A stretch of 64,000 bases of DNA from JAGQSZ01 sp049647585 (GCA_049647585.1 JBARXY010000029.1:40065-104064), one strand, 5' to 3'. Shown: positions 25,042 through 34,341, counted from the first letter of the stretch. A program made the numbers and translations. Notes: a model not told the origin generated them from the letters alone.

Positions 25042-25438
25042 CCCCGGGCACTGTTTCGATGTTTTCGGAGTCGTCGATCCAGTTTCCGGTGGTGGCGGGT
25101 TGGCCTTCTTCTGTCGACTCGCCGGAGACCCCCGTCTGCGTATCGCTCGAGTCACCGCTGAACCCACCGGATGAGCTTGTGGTCTGCTCCGAAGCGCGAG
25201 CGGCCTTCTGGGCCTTGCGCTGGGCGGAACGTCGCTCACGTATGGATTGCCGGGAGAGCTTCGGGCGACCACTTGGCCGTGAGCTGACACCGCCAAGCTC
25301 CAAGGCACAGGAAATGCACACCGGTGGCTTCTTCACACCGAACGGGAACACGACGCACTCCTCGCAGAAGTGGTGGCCGCACTCTCCGCAGATCTGTGTC
25401 CCGAAGGTCATCGGGTGTTTGACACATGAGTTGCTCAT
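25019..25438 (-). CDS. Small cysteine-rich (B-box-like zinc-binding) protein
   Basis: A 139-residue protein. The N-terminal ~45 residues have Cys5, His8, Cys17, Cys20, Cys25, Cys28, Cys41 and Cys44 in a treble-clef or B-box-like arrangement (CGECGHHFCEECV, VCISCALEL). A basic region follows (RPKLSRQSIRERRSAQRKAQ), then a low-complexity acidic tail rich in Ser, Gly, Thr and Glu. Start ATG 25438 is chosen because upstream codons look non-coding and overlap the purB leader. It sits antisense between two purine-cluster segments. Zinc binding is inferred; function unknown. Confidence 0.68.
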   Translation of the reverse strand: MSNSCVKHPMTFGTQICGECGHHFCEECVVFPFGVKKPPVCISCALELGGVSSRPSGRPKLSRQSIRERRSAQRKAQKAARASEQTTSSSGGFSGDSSDTQTGVSGESTEEGQPATTGNWIDDSENIETVPGGWSQTYR

Positions 25439-25643
25439 CGTCGGCTTTCGTTTCGCATGTTCGATTGCTTCCGCTGTCTCAGCGACTGGTTCGCTGACCG
25501 ACGGGGGCGGCCAGAAGGCCGTCCTTCGAGGTATCGACACACGGCAGTCGACACTTGAGGCGATCCGTGTCGGTGACATAGCAGTGACCAATGGCTGTTG
25601 TTCCGTGTGGAGGCAAGCGAGTCGGCTGGGGGAGACTGTTGCG

Positions 25644-27068
25644 GTGACACTCGTACCGAACATCCTCGCCAGTCGCTACGCGAGCGACGACATGGCCCAC
25701 CTCTGGTCCGCCGAGCACAAGGTGGTGCTTGAGCGCAGACTGTGGATCGCGGTCATGAAGGCCCAGAGTGAAATGGGTATCGATGTCCCGGCGGAATCGA
25801 TCGCGGCATACGAGTCGGTCGTCGAAAACGTGGACCTTGGATCGATACGCGACCGTGAGCGGATCACGCGCCACGATGTCAAGGCTCGTCTCGAGGAGTT
25901 CTCTGCATTGGCGGGGGAGGAGCATGCCCATAAGGGAATGACTTCCCGGGACCTGACCGAGAACGTCGAGCAGCTCCAGGTGCGACAGGGTCTAGAGATC
26001 CTCAGGACCCAGGCAGTTGCCGCTCTTGCCCGCCTGGCGGCCCTGGCTGCGGAACACGAACGAACGGTGATAGTCGGACGGAGCCACAACGTCGCGGCCC
26101 AGGCAACGACTCTGGGCAAACGTTTCGCGAACGCCGGTGAGGAACTGCTGGTCGCCGTGCGCCGCCTGGAGGATCTACTTGAGAGCTATCCGCTCCGAGG
26201 ACTGAAGGGCCCGATGGGCACTCAACAGGACCAGATGGACCTGCTTGACGATGACCCCGAACGGATGTCTCAGCTCGAGCGGTCGGTCGCCCACCATCTG
26301 GGATTCGACCACACGCTCGTCAACGTCGGTCAGGTATATCCACGATCGCTCGATCTGGACGTTGTCTCCGCCGTGGTGCAGCTGGTGTCGGGTCCCTCGT
26401 CACTGGCGACCACCCTGCGGCTGATGGCCGGCAATGAATTGGTCACAGAGGGGTTCCGAGAGGGCCAGGTCGGCTCCTCGGCGATGCCCCACAAGATGAA
26501 CGCACGCAGCTGTGAGCGGATCAACGGTTTCAGGGTGATCCTCAACGGGCACCTGACCATGGCTGCCGGAATGGCCGGCGAGCAATGGAACGAAGGCGAC
26601 GTTTCGTGCTCGGTAGTCAGGCGTGTACTGCTACCGGACGCGTTCTTTGCCGCTGACGGTGCATTCCAGACGCTGCTCGATGTCCTGGGTGGCTTCGGTG
26701 CTTACCCGGCGGTCATCGAGCGGGAACTTCGCCGCTATCTTCCGTTCCTGGCCACGACCAAGGTCCTGATGGCAGCGGTGCGTGCAGGCGTGGGACGCGA
26801 AACGGCCCACGAGGTGATCAAGGAGCATGCCGTTGCCGTAGCGCTGGAGATGCGCGAAAAGGGCACCGAAGGCAACGACCTGATCGCCAGACTCGCGGCC
26901 GACCCGAGGCTGGGACTGGATCGCGTCCAGTTGGAGGCCACCACTGGTGATCCTGTGCAGTTCGTCGGTAACGCCGTTGGTCAGACCGCCGAATTCGTCT
27001 CGAACGTCGAAAGCCTTTTGGCCCGATATCCCGAAGCGCTGGCATATGAAGGCGAGGAGATCCTGTGA
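25644..27068 (+). CDS. purB: Adenylosuccinate lyase
   Basis: A 474-residue fumarase-superfamily enzyme acting twice in purine synthesis (SAICAR and adenylosuccinate cleavage). The signature GSSAMPHKMNARSCERI is intact, with EEHAHKGMTSRDLTEN and VGRSHNVAAQATTLGKR. The open frame begins far upstream at 25059 but that portion is antisense to the zinc-protein gene; GTG 25644 gives VTLVPNILASRYASDDM, the expected N terminus, with GGGGGAGA upstream. The stop overlaps the purC start. Confidence 0.97.
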   Translation: MTLVPNILASRYASDDMAHLWSAEHKVVLERRLWIAVMKAQSEMGIDVPAESIAAYESVVENVDLGSIRDRERITRHDVKARLEEFSALAGEEHAHKGMTSRDLTENVEQLQVRQGLEILRTQAVAALARLAALAAEHERTVIVGRSHNVAAQATTLGKRFANAGEELLVAVRRLEDLLESYPLRGLKGPMGTQQDQMDLLDDDPERMSQLERSVAHHLGFDHTLVNVGQVYPRSLDLDVVSAVVQLVSGPSSLATTLRLMAGNELVTEGFREGQVGSSAMPHKMNARSCERINGFRVILNGHLTMAAGMAGEQWNEGDVSCSVVRRVLLPDAFFAADGAFQTLLDVLGGFGAYPAVIERELRRYLPFLATTKVLMAAVRAGVGRETAHEVIKEHAVAVALEMREKGTEGNDLIARLAADPRLGLDRVQLEATTGDPVQFVGNAVGQTAEFVSNVESLLARYPEALAYEGEEIL

Positions 27069-27991
27069 GCACTCTCTCCCAAGTTCCTGACCTTGGACTC
27101 CCACATGTCCATAGCGGCAAGGTCCGTGACCTGTTCGACGCCGGCGAGGACCGGTTGCTCATGGTTGCATCGGACAGGCTGTCCGCCTTCGACGTGGTCA
27201 TGGCCGAATCCGTGCCCGACAAGGGACGCGTTCTGACAGCGATGTCGGCATTCTGGTTTGAGGAGCTGGCCGACCTCATCGGTAATCACCTCATCTCGAC
27301 TTCGTTGGACTCGCTGCCCGAACCTGTGAGACGCCCGGAGTTGGCGGGACGAATCATGTTGTGTCGGCGTGCAGAGATGCTGCCGATCGAGTGCATAGTC
27401 CGAGGTCATGTGGCCGGCTCTGCGTGGAAGGAGTACCGGCATTCGGGGACCATCCACGGAATGTCGGTCCAGCCCGGACTCCACGAAGCCGATCGCCTTT
27501 CGCAGCCGATGTTCACACCTTCCACCAAGGCAAACGTGGGGGACCACGACGAGAACATCAGCTTCGACCGGACAGTGGAGTTGATCGGAGGTGAACTAGC
27601 CGAGCAAGTTCGTGCGGTGAGTATCGCCATGTTCGAGCGTGCCTCGGCCCGGGCGGAGGCCTCGGGATTCCTACTAGCCGACACGAAGTTCGAACTCGGA
27701 CTGATCGGCGAAGTCGATGGAGACCCGACTGAGCGCACGCTCATCCTCGCCGATGAAGTCCTGACCCCTGACTCGTCCAGATTCTGGTTGGCGGACCAGT
27801 GGCATCCGGGTTCAACTCCTCAAGGATTCGACAAGCAACCGGTCCGGGACTTTCTCGAATCACTGCTGTGGGACAAACGTCCACCTGCCCCACCGCTACC
27901 CGTCGACGTGGTTGCCGCCACTTCCGGCAGGTACCGTCAGGCATACGAACGCATCTGTGGGCTGTCGCTCGCCGACTGGCCCGGAGCGTGA
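27065..27991 (+). CDS. purC: SAICAR synthetase
   Basis: A 308-residue enzyme joining aspartate to CAIR with ATP. Motifs: HSGKVRDLFDAGEDRLLMVA, SDRLSAFDVVMAESVPDKG, PIECIVRGHVAGSAWKEY and the C-terminal LADEVLTPDSSRFW. The start GTG 27065 overlaps the purB stop (GTGA). After it come ~150 bases with a duplicated ACCGGGCCTG before purS, so a new promoter there is possible. Confidence 0.98.
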   Translation: MSTLSQVPDLGLPHVHSGKVRDLFDAGEDRLLMVASDRLSAFDVVMAESVPDKGRVLTAMSAFWFEELADLIGNHLISTSLDSLPEPVRRPELAGRIMLCRRAEMLPIECIVRGHVAGSAWKEYRHSGTIHGMSVQPGLHEADRLSQPMFTPSTKANVGDHDENISFDRTVELIGGELAEQVRAVSIAMFERASARAEASGFLLADTKFELGLIGEVDGDPTERTLILADEVLTPDSSRFWLADQWHPGSTPQGFDKQPVRDFLESLLWDKRPPAPPLPVDVVAATSGRYRQAYERICGLSLADWPGA

Positions 27992-28141
27992 CTACCCAGC
28001 CTTGACCACCGGGCCTGCCTACGGCTCGGCTACCGGGCCTGACTTACGGCCTGGCTACCGCGATTTCGGTGGCTGGTTCGCTTCCACGCTGCCTCTCAAG
28101 GTCAATTATTGGGGGCCTGCTGGTTGTGGGAGACTCTCGAC

Positions 28142-28414
28142 ATGACGTTCGACGTGGTGGTTGAGGTCCGACTCCGCCCGGGAATTGCCGATCCGCAGGG
28201 TGCGACCATTGAGAAGGCATTGCCCGCTCTCGGGTTCGCCGGCGTGAGCGGAGTGACCGTTGGCAAGAGCATTCGTTTTGCAGTTCAAGCTGCTGATGAA
28301 GTCGCCGCCCGGGCTTTGGTCCAGGACATGTGCGACAGATTCCTCACCAATCCCGTGATTGAGGATTCAAGTATCGCTATATCGGAACCGGTCGGATCGG
28401 AAGTTGCGGGCTGA
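28142..28414 (+). CDS. purS: FGAM synthase subunit PurS
   Basis: A 90-residue PurS, the small adaptor that joins PurQ to PurL in the three-part FGAM synthase. It has the FDVVVEVRLRPGIADPQGAT start, GVTVGKSIRFAV and the C-terminal MCDRFLTNPVIEDSSI. ATG 28142 gives the normal length. One base separates its stop from the purQ ATG. Confidence 0.95.
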   Translation: MTFDVVVEVRLRPGIADPQGATIEKALPALGFAGVSGVTVGKSIRFAVQAADEVAARALVQDMCDRFLTNPVIEDSSIAISEPVGSEVAG

Positions 28415-28415
28415 T

Positions 28416-29096
28416 ATGGCGCACAAGATTGCGGTGATCCGATTTCCGGGGACGAACTGCGAATTTGATGTGGCAGAGGTCATCAACAGTCTCGGAGGAG
28501 AAGCTGAGGTGGTCTTTCACGACCAACTCTCTCTCGGGTCCGCTGACGCTGTGGTCATCGCCGGTGGATTTGCCCATGGGGATTATCTGAGGCCCGGCGC
28601 TATCGCCCGGTTCTCACCGATAATGAATGCGATTCGAGATTTCGCCGACGATGGTGGGCCGGTGCTGGGCATTTGCAACGGATTCCAAATTCTTACGGAA
28701 GCACATATGTTGCCCGGAGCCCTGCAGAAGAATGCGGGACTCAAGTTCAAGTGTGAGATGGCTGAACTGACGGTCGAGAGCAGCAACTCTCCCATTACAT
28801 CTCGGTTGGAAGTCGGTTCATCGGTTCGAATTCCGATCAATCACTTCGAAGGCAACTACACCTGCTCGGACCAGACATTGTCTGAACTACGTTCGGAAGA
28901 TCGGGTTGTCTTGCGGTACAGCAACAATCCCAATGGTTCAACCTATGACATTGCAGGAATATGCAATGAAGGGCGCAATGTGGTGGGACTTATGCCACAC
29001 CCCGAACGTGCGAGCCACGAGTTGCTCGACTCCACCGATGGCATCGCCATGATGCAGTCATTCCTGGATACAGCAGGGATTCGTCAGCCTGCCTAG
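28416..29096 (+). CDS. purQ: FGAM synthase glutaminase subunit PurQ
   Basis: A 226-residue class I glutamine amidotransferase supplying ammonia to PurL. IAVIRFPGTNCEFDV begins the protein; the nucleophile cysteine is in VLGICNGFQILTEA, and the His-Glu pair in GLMPHPERASHEL. Start ATG 28416 directly follows purS. The third codon positions are visibly more AT-rich than in neighbouring genes (for example many aat, att, gat codons), so its history may differ from the rest of the cluster. A hairpin follows at 29185. Confidence 0.97.
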   Translation: MAHKIAVIRFPGTNCEFDVAEVINSLGGEAEVVFHDQLSLGSADAVVIAGGFAHGDYLRPGAIARFSPIMNAIRDFADDGGPVLGICNGFQILTEAHMLPGALQKNAGLKFKCEMAELTVESSNSPITSRLEVGSSVRIPINHFEGNYTCSDQTLSELRSEDRVVLRYSNNPNGSTYDIAGICNEGRNVVGLMPHPERASHELLDSTDGIAMMQSFLDTAGIRQPA

Positions 29097-29184
29097 GTAA
29101 CTGCCTACGCAACTTCGGTCGAGAATCGACCTGCGCGTTGCCGAGCAAACTGATCCGCAACGCCATTCGCACAGTCACCCGAGA

Positions 29185-29216
29185 GGTTCCCGCCCGCATC
29201 GGGCGGACAGGAACCC
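29185..29216 (+). terminator. Hairpin in the purQ downstream region
   Basis: GGTTCC-CGCCCG-cat-CGGGCG-(gaca)-GGAACC folds into a long stem with a small bulge, about 90 bases after the purQ stop. There is no clear T run. It lies between purQ and a convergent hypothetical gene and could serve either. The surrounding 29097-29327 has no gene I can support. Confidence 0.5.
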
Positions 29217-29327
29217 TTCGATCAGGCGAATCCACGAGCCCAAGCCGGTCGCCTCGGACCGAATGTGGTGCACACTGGGCGTGCACACCACCGTGCTAGG
29301 CACTGATCTGAAGCTTCTCAGCGGCGG

Positions 29328-29741
29328 CTAGCGACTGATGCCAGCTTTACGCAGTACAGCAGGGGTGACACCGACCTTGCGGAAAGCGTCATAGCTGATG
29401 CCCTTGGACTCGGCGTAGGTGGATGCCCATTCGACGAAGCCATCCTCAAGCTGTGAAAGGTCCTGCTTGGGGGCGTTGGACTCAGCAATACGCTTCTCCA
29501 GATCCATCACCGCCTGTGCCGCGTTCAACTTGGGTATGCCCGTCGCGGACTCTGTCATTATCTTTGCCTCTTCAAGACGCGCTTGGAGCTGCTCAACGGG
29601 AACCCTACGGCCACGCTGAGGCTTGTTCTTCTCGAGCGCCTCAAGGTAGGCACCAACCGCGGCAGCGGCCTTGCGACCACGTCCCATCGCCTCGATATGT
29701 TCGGGGGTTGGTTGACGCTTCGATCTGTCTGTTTCTGCCAT
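29328..29741 (-). CDS. Hypothetical basic helical protein
   Basis: A 137-residue protein of no family I recognise. The N terminus is basic (AETDRSKRQPTPEHIEAMGR), with RRVPVEQLQARLEEAKIMTE resembling an amphipathic helix, a second helix NAAQAVMDLEKRIAESN, and a conserved-looking C terminus YDAFRKVGVTPAVLRKAGIS that resembles short DNA-binding C termini of some small actinobacterial proteins. Nucleoid association is only a guess. ATG 29741 is the first codon; the upstream DNA is AT-rich. It separates purQ from purL, which normally adjoin. Confidence 0.6.
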   Translation of the reverse strand: MAETDRSKRQPTPEHIEAMGRGRKAAAAVGAYLEALEKNKPQRGRRVPVEQLQARLEEAKIMTESATGIPKLNAAQAVMDLEKRIAESNAPKQDLSQLEDGFVEWASTYAESKGISYDAFRKVGVTPAVLRKAGISR

Positions 29742-30046
29742 AACGGGTGACTATATATCTGATTAACGTCAAAGTCTTAAAACGTAAGCGGTGAAATGCA
29801 TACATGTAGAAGCCGTTGCTCGCTGACCAATATTCAGCCAAATCGGTGATTCTTGGCCGATTCCTCCCCGCTTGACACGGCACGTAGGCGGGCCAGATAC
29901 ATATTTACCCCAGATACATATTTACCGGGGTCAACCAAGCCGATTCGCAGAGGCTCCATCGGCACTGGCGGTGGTTGGTCGAACATGGGGCCGTCGGGGA
30001 GCTTCTGCGTTCTCCGGATCTGACGGTCGTGGGGTAGCTTCGACAA
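29742..30046. other. Regulatory gap between a leftward hypothetical gene and purL
   Basis: Some 305 bases of divergent intergenic DNA. The left half (29742-29850) is clearly AT-rich for this genome and probably carries the promoter of the leftward gene. A tandem 17-bp repeat lies at 29893-29926. No further gene or RNA is apparent. Confidence 0.7.
29893..29926. repeat. 17-bp perfect tandem repeat upstream of purL
   Basis: CCAGATACATATTTACC is present twice head to tail (29893-29909, 29910-29926), about 120 bases before the purL ATG. It is AT-rich against a GC-rich background and placed in a divergent promoter region, so a double operator is one reading; a slippage duplication is the other. 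Confidence 0.9.
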
Positions 30047-32278
30047 ATGGCCGCCGAATCGACCGACGAGACCACACACCTGGCGCTGGGACTCACCGAT
30101 GACGAGTTCGAGACCATCGTCGAAATCCTCGGCAGACGTCCGAACCATTTGGAACTGGCGATGTTCTCGGTCATGTGGTCCGAGCACTGCTCGTACAAGA
30201 GTTCGAGGATCCACCTGCGCAGATTCCCGACCAAGGCGCCCTGGGTTCTGGTGGGACCGGGCGAAGGGGCCGGGGTCGTCGATGTAGGAGACGGAATCGC
30301 CATCGCGATCCGCATTGAAAGCCACAACCACCCGTCGGCGATCGAGCCATACCAGGGAGCGGCAACCGGAGCTGGTGGCATCCTTCGGGACATCTTCTCG
30401 ATGGGGGCCCGACCCATTGCGCTGATGGACCCACTCAGGTTCGGTCCACTCGATGACGCACGTTCCCGTTGGATAGCCGAGGGTGTCGTGTCCGGGATCT
30501 CGGGCTACGGCAACTCCGTCGGTGTTCCCACGATCGGCGGCGAGACGGTCTTCGACGAGTGCTACACCGATAACCCGCTGGTCAACGTCCTGGCCCTGGG
30601 CGTCATGCCGGTGGAGCGACTGGTCCTGGGGCGCGCCGAAGGGGTCGGCAACCTGGCAGTGCTTCTTGGTTCGACCACAGGCCGCGACGGTATCGGTGGA
30701 GTCTCGGTCCTGGCCTCGGCCGGGTTCTCCGACGAGGAGTCGGACGCCGAGAAGCGACCGAGTGTTCAGGTCGGTGACCCATACGAAGAGAAGCGATTGA
30801 TCGAGGCATGTCTGGAGTTGCTTGAGAAGAACCTGGCAACCGGCGTCCAGGACCTCGGTGGAGCGGGCATCACCTGCGCAACCGCTGAAACCGCTGCCAA
30901 GGGTGGCGCCGGAATGGACGTCAACGTCGACAGCGTTCATCTCCGCGAGGCGAACATGGAGCCTTTCGAAGTGATGACTTCGGAATCCCAGGAGCGAATG
31001 CTTGCAATCGTCGAGCCGTCGAACCTCGATGCGGTGCTTCAGATCGCCGCCGATTGGGAGGTCAGCGCGAGCGTCATCGGCACCGTGACCGACTCCGGTT
31101 GCCTGCGGGTGCTCAACGACAGCGGCGAGGTTCTCTGCGACGTGCCGGCGAAAGCGCTGGAAGAGGATGCTCCCCTGTACGACAGGGAGCTCCGAGCTCC
31201 GGCCGATCTGGCGGAACGTCGGGCCGACTCGGCGTCCTCGCTTCCCGCACCGGTCGATGCGGGTACCGACCTACTTGGCATGTTGAGCGACTTTTCGTGG
31301 GTTTACTCCCAATACGATCACATGCTGTTCCTCAACACAGTGGTTGCGCCCGGTGGCGATGCCGCAGTGCTACGACTGAAGGATCCAAGGACGAACCTGG
31401 ATACCGGCAAGGGTCTGGCGGTCACGACCGATGGAAACCACCTGTGGTGTTCGGTCGATCCACGTGTCGGTTCCACCATGACGGTCGCCGAGTCAGTGAT
31501 GAACCTCGCCGCGGTCGGGGCCCACCCGATCGCTCTGGTCAACTGCCTGAATTTCGGCAATCCCGAGCACCCTGAAGTCATGTGGCAGCTCTCGGAATCG
31601 ATTGATGGGATTTCAGAGGCGTTGGACGCATTTGGTGTTCCCTGCATAGGCGGGAACGTCAGCCTCTACAACGAGAGCCGCGGTCGGGAAATCGACCCGA
31701 CACCGGTCCTCGGCGTGCTCGGGCTCATCGACGAACTCCGCAAACCCCCGGGTGTGACGCTGGTAGAGGGATCCGAGCTGATCCTCATCGGGCAAACCGA
31801 CCCCGAGCTGTCCGGTTCGCAGTGGGCAGCGCTCCACGGCCACCGGGGTAGGGGAACTCTCCCCGCTGTGGATCTGGGCAAGGTCGCCGATACAGCCTCG
31901 GTGCTCCGCAAGCTGGTCCACGACGGATTGGTGGACGGGGTCCATGATGTCTCGACCGGAGGCCTCGCTCTTGCTCTGGGCGAGATGGCCGTGGCGTCAT
32001 CACTAGGTTTTGTCGTCAACGGAATCGACTCGCACGGCGAGCTGTTCTCGGAGTCGGCAGGCAGGGCGGTCATCAGCGTGTCGGAGGCTGATCGCGGAAC
32101 TGTCGTAGAACTCCTCGATGGCAGCGCGGTCGAATGGAAGAGCCTGGGACGAGCGGGCGGAGATCGTCTGCTCTTCGAGGGCCAGCTGGACATCTCGCTG
32201 GATGTGGCTCAGGGTCAGTGGACCGGAACACTTCCCGACGCGCTCGGGGCCGGGACGGTTCAGGATTCCGCACACTGA
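30047..32278 (+). CDS. purL: FGAM synthase subunit PurL (small type)
   Basis: A 743-residue ATP-dependent synthase making formylglycinamidine ribonucleotide, working with PurS and PurQ. Motifs: MFSVMWSEHCSYKSSRIHLR, RIESHNHPSAIEPYQGAATG, VPTIGGETVFDECYTDNPLV, GVQDLGGAGITCATAETA and the second-half ALVNCLNFGNPEHPE and VPCIGGNVSLYNE. The short length confirms the type needing separate PurS and PurQ. Start ATG 30047. Confidence 0.99.
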   Translation: MAAESTDETTHLALGLTDDEFETIVEILGRRPNHLELAMFSVMWSEHCSYKSSRIHLRRFPTKAPWVLVGPGEGAGVVDVGDGIAIAIRIESHNHPSAIEPYQGAATGAGGILRDIFSMGARPIALMDPLRFGPLDDARSRWIAEGVVSGISGYGNSVGVPTIGGETVFDECYTDNPLVNVLALGVMPVERLVLGRAEGVGNLAVLLGSTTGRDGIGGVSVLASAGFSDEESDAEKRPSVQVGDPYEEKRLIEACLELLEKNLATGVQDLGGAGITCATAETAAKGGAGMDVNVDSVHLREANMEPFEVMTSESQERMLAIVEPSNLDAVLQIAADWEVSASVIGTVTDSGCLRVLNDSGEVLCDVPAKALEEDAPLYDRELRAPADLAERRADSASSLPAPVDAGTDLLGMLSDFSWVYSQYDHMLFLNTVVAPGGDAAVLRLKDPRTNLDTGKGLAVTTDGNHLWCSVDPRVGSTMTVAESVMNLAAVGAHPIALVNCLNFGNPEHPEVMWQLSESIDGISEALDAFGVPCIGGNVSLYNESRGREIDPTPVLGVLGLIDELRKPPGVTLVEGSELILIGQTDPELSGSQWAALHGHRGRGTLPAVDLGKVADTASVLRKLVHDGLVDGVHDVSTGGLALALGEMAVASSLGFVVNGIDSHGELFSESAGRAVISVSEADRGTVVELLDGSAVEWKSLGRAGGDRLLFEGQLDISLDVAQGQWTGTLPDALGAGTVQDSAH

Positions 32279-32383
32279 CCTGTCGGGCTGCACAGCGTCG
32301 GCCCGATGTCATACGAGGGCGGAACTTGCGTCGTGTATTACTGCCTAGAAGATTACTGAGTCGAGAACTATCTCAGAGCGAGC

Positions 32384-32423
32384 CCCGAAGTAGCAGCGAC
32401 AAGCCCGAAGTAGCAGCGACAAG
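32384..32423. repeat. 20-bp perfect tandem repeat
   Basis: CCCGAAGTAGCAGCGACAAG occurs twice head to tail, and the second copy ends inside the ribosome-binding AAGGAGGT of the lipoprotein gene. The remaining DNA between purL and this repeat (32279-32383) shows no gene. Confidence 0.9.
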
Positions 32424-32436
32424 GAGGTCCATCCAG

Positions 32437-34341
32437 GTGCAAGTGTCAACGAGTTCTACCGTCGTCGGCCCATCGGGGTCGCCGGTGAAGTCGTCGGTGA
32501 AGTTGGCATCCTTCGCTCTGTTGCTGGTGGTAGCGGGGTTCCTGGTCTCGGGGTGCCTCGGTCCCAATGACCCGGATCCCACCGGGAACGCCCCGATCGG
32601 CAGTATCGATTCGGCTGTTGCGTCAGGAACTGCGATCCGGATCACCGGATGGGCCATCGATCCGAACACTGCCAACCCGGTCTACGTGACGATGAGCCAC
32701 CTGAGCATCGGCACGAAGCATCTGGCGAACCTTCCACGGCCCGACGTTGGAAAGGTCTACCCGAAACACGGTCCGAACCACGGTTTCGACATCACGACCC
32801 CGACCAGCGGGAAAGACGCCAAGCTGGGCGAAGTCTGTCTGTGGGTCGAGAACGTCGGGGCCGGCAAGGACGATCGAATCCTGGGTTGTCGCCAAGTCAA
32901 ACTCCGCTCCGACGACGCGATGGGACGGTTCGACTCCATCACTGCACTCAACCCCCAGCGAATCAGAATCAGCGGTTGGGCACTAGACCCGGAGACGACC
33001 GGCCCGGTCAACATCAGGTACTCACTCGACGGGGGAGCGTCGGTCCAGGTCGCTGCGAACCGCCCACGACCCGACGTGAACAAAGTCATCGGAATCGCAG
33101 GCGACCACGGGTTCCTGGTCGACATTCCGATCAAGCCGGGTTCGCGGACTGTCTGTGTGACCGCCGTCGGAGTCGGTAGAGGCAAGGACGTCAACCTCGG
33201 CTGCAAGACAGTCGTGACTGAATCGGTGACCGCCGTTGGAGCAGGCGCCGATCTGCAATCCGTCCAGATTGTGGGCCCGTTGGCTGGACACCCTCTGGAG
33301 AAGACCGACCGGGACGCCGGCGTAAGCACGATCCTCAGCGACGGTTCCGTACTCTGGCTCTTCGGAGACACCTCAGGTTGGAATCCGGACGGGACCATCA
33401 AATACTTCATAAACAACACGGCCGCGTGGGCGCCGAAGTCCAACCCCACAGCGACTACCGATGGGGTTGCTCCGGGACAACAACCACATCAGTTCGTCCT
33501 ACCCGTCGCCCCGTTTGCGCGGGCATGCCCAACCGGCTGGAAGTCGGCCATGTGGCCGATGTCGGCGGTCACCGTTCCGATGGGAGCAACTGACCGCGTT
33601 GTCGCGTTCATGGGCAACGTCTGCATGGGCGGAGAATGGGAGATGCAGAGTCGAGGCGTTTCCATCGTGGACTGGACCTACGACCCGACCCGGTCGCCCA
33701 GCAACCAGCCGATCGTCGGAACTGTTAGGAATCAGAACCTTTTCGCCGCAGGGGATGAATTCGGGACTGCTGCCCACTTCGACGGCGAGTACATCAACGC
33801 CTACAAATGCGCTCGACCAGCGGACGACGGTCTAACGCATTGGCCAAACGACCTCGGCTACTCGGGGTGTTACCTGGCCCGCGTGCTTCCCCAGGATGTT
33901 GCCAGCCGGAATGCCTGGAGGTTCTGGAGCTCTGGCTCAACGTGGAGTGACCAAATCAGTTCGGCGACTCCGATGGTGGTCCCGGGAATGCCTGATGTAC
34001 TTGGCGAGCCTGGCGACAAGCAGATGCCGGTCGCGGCGTTCTCGGTCCACAAGGATGAATGGACCGACAAGTTCCTCATGACCTACAGCCCATGGCCCGG
34101 GCTGACCAACGAGGTCTTCATCCGGAGCGCGGATTCGGAAGTCGGCCCGTGGAGCAGTCCCACCAAGTACCTGCTCCCAGGTTGCTTCGACTCGGCCAAA
34201 GGCGAGGAGCGCCTTTGCTATGCCGCTACGGCGCAACCGGTCCTGAGTGACAGTTGGAGGATCGGAATCGGCTACTTCGACCAATTGATTGCACTCAATC
34301 CCCCGCGGGGTGGGTACTTGGCAGGGACGTTCAGGCGCTGA
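32437..34341 (+). CDS. Secreted lipoprotein with two beta repeats and a DUF4185-like propeller
   Basis: A 634-residue lipoprotein. A signal peptide ends in the lipobox LVSGC (LASFALLLVVAGFLVSGCLG). Two ~95-residue repeats follow, sharing GxIDS/GRFDS, IRI(T/S)GWA(I/L)DP, RPDV(G/N)KV, GxxHGF and VCLWVENVG/VCVTAVGVG. The C-terminal ~380 residues begin TDRDAGVSTILSDGSVLWLF then GDTSGW, as in DUF4185/five-bladed propeller domains related to glycosidases. The GTG 32437 start has AAGGAGGT eight bases upstream; the frame is open for 100 codons more but overlaps purL. Likely acts on an extracellular glycan; substrate unknown. Confidence 0.8.
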   Translation: MQVSTSSTVVGPSGSPVKSSVKLASFALLLVVAGFLVSGCLGPNDPDPTGNAPIGSIDSAVASGTAIRITGWAIDPNTANPVYVTMSHLSIGTKHLANLPRPDVGKVYPKHGPNHGFDITTPTSGKDAKLGEVCLWVENVGAGKDDRILGCRQVKLRSDDAMGRFDSITALNPQRIRISGWALDPETTGPVNIRYSLDGGASVQVAANRPRPDVNKVIGIAGDHGFLVDIPIKPGSRTVCVTAVGVGRGKDVNLGCKTVVTESVTAVGAGADLQSVQIVGPLAGHPLEKTDRDAGVSTILSDGSVLWLFGDTSGWNPDGTIKYFINNTAAWAPKSNPTATTDGVAPGQQPHQFVLPVAPFARACPTGWKSAMWPMSAVTVPMGATDRVVAFMGNVCMGGEWEMQSRGVSIVDWTYDPTRSPSNQPIVGTVRNQNLFAAGDEFGTAAHFDGEYINAYKCARPADDGLTHWPNDLGYSGCYLARVLPQDVASRNAWRFWSSGSTWSDQISSATPMVVPGMPDVLGEPGDKQMPVAAFSVHKDEWTDKFLMTYSPWPGLTNEVFIRSADSEVGPWSSPTKYLLPGCFDSAKGEERLCYAATAQPVLSDSWRIGIGYFDQLIALNPPRGGYLAGTFRR

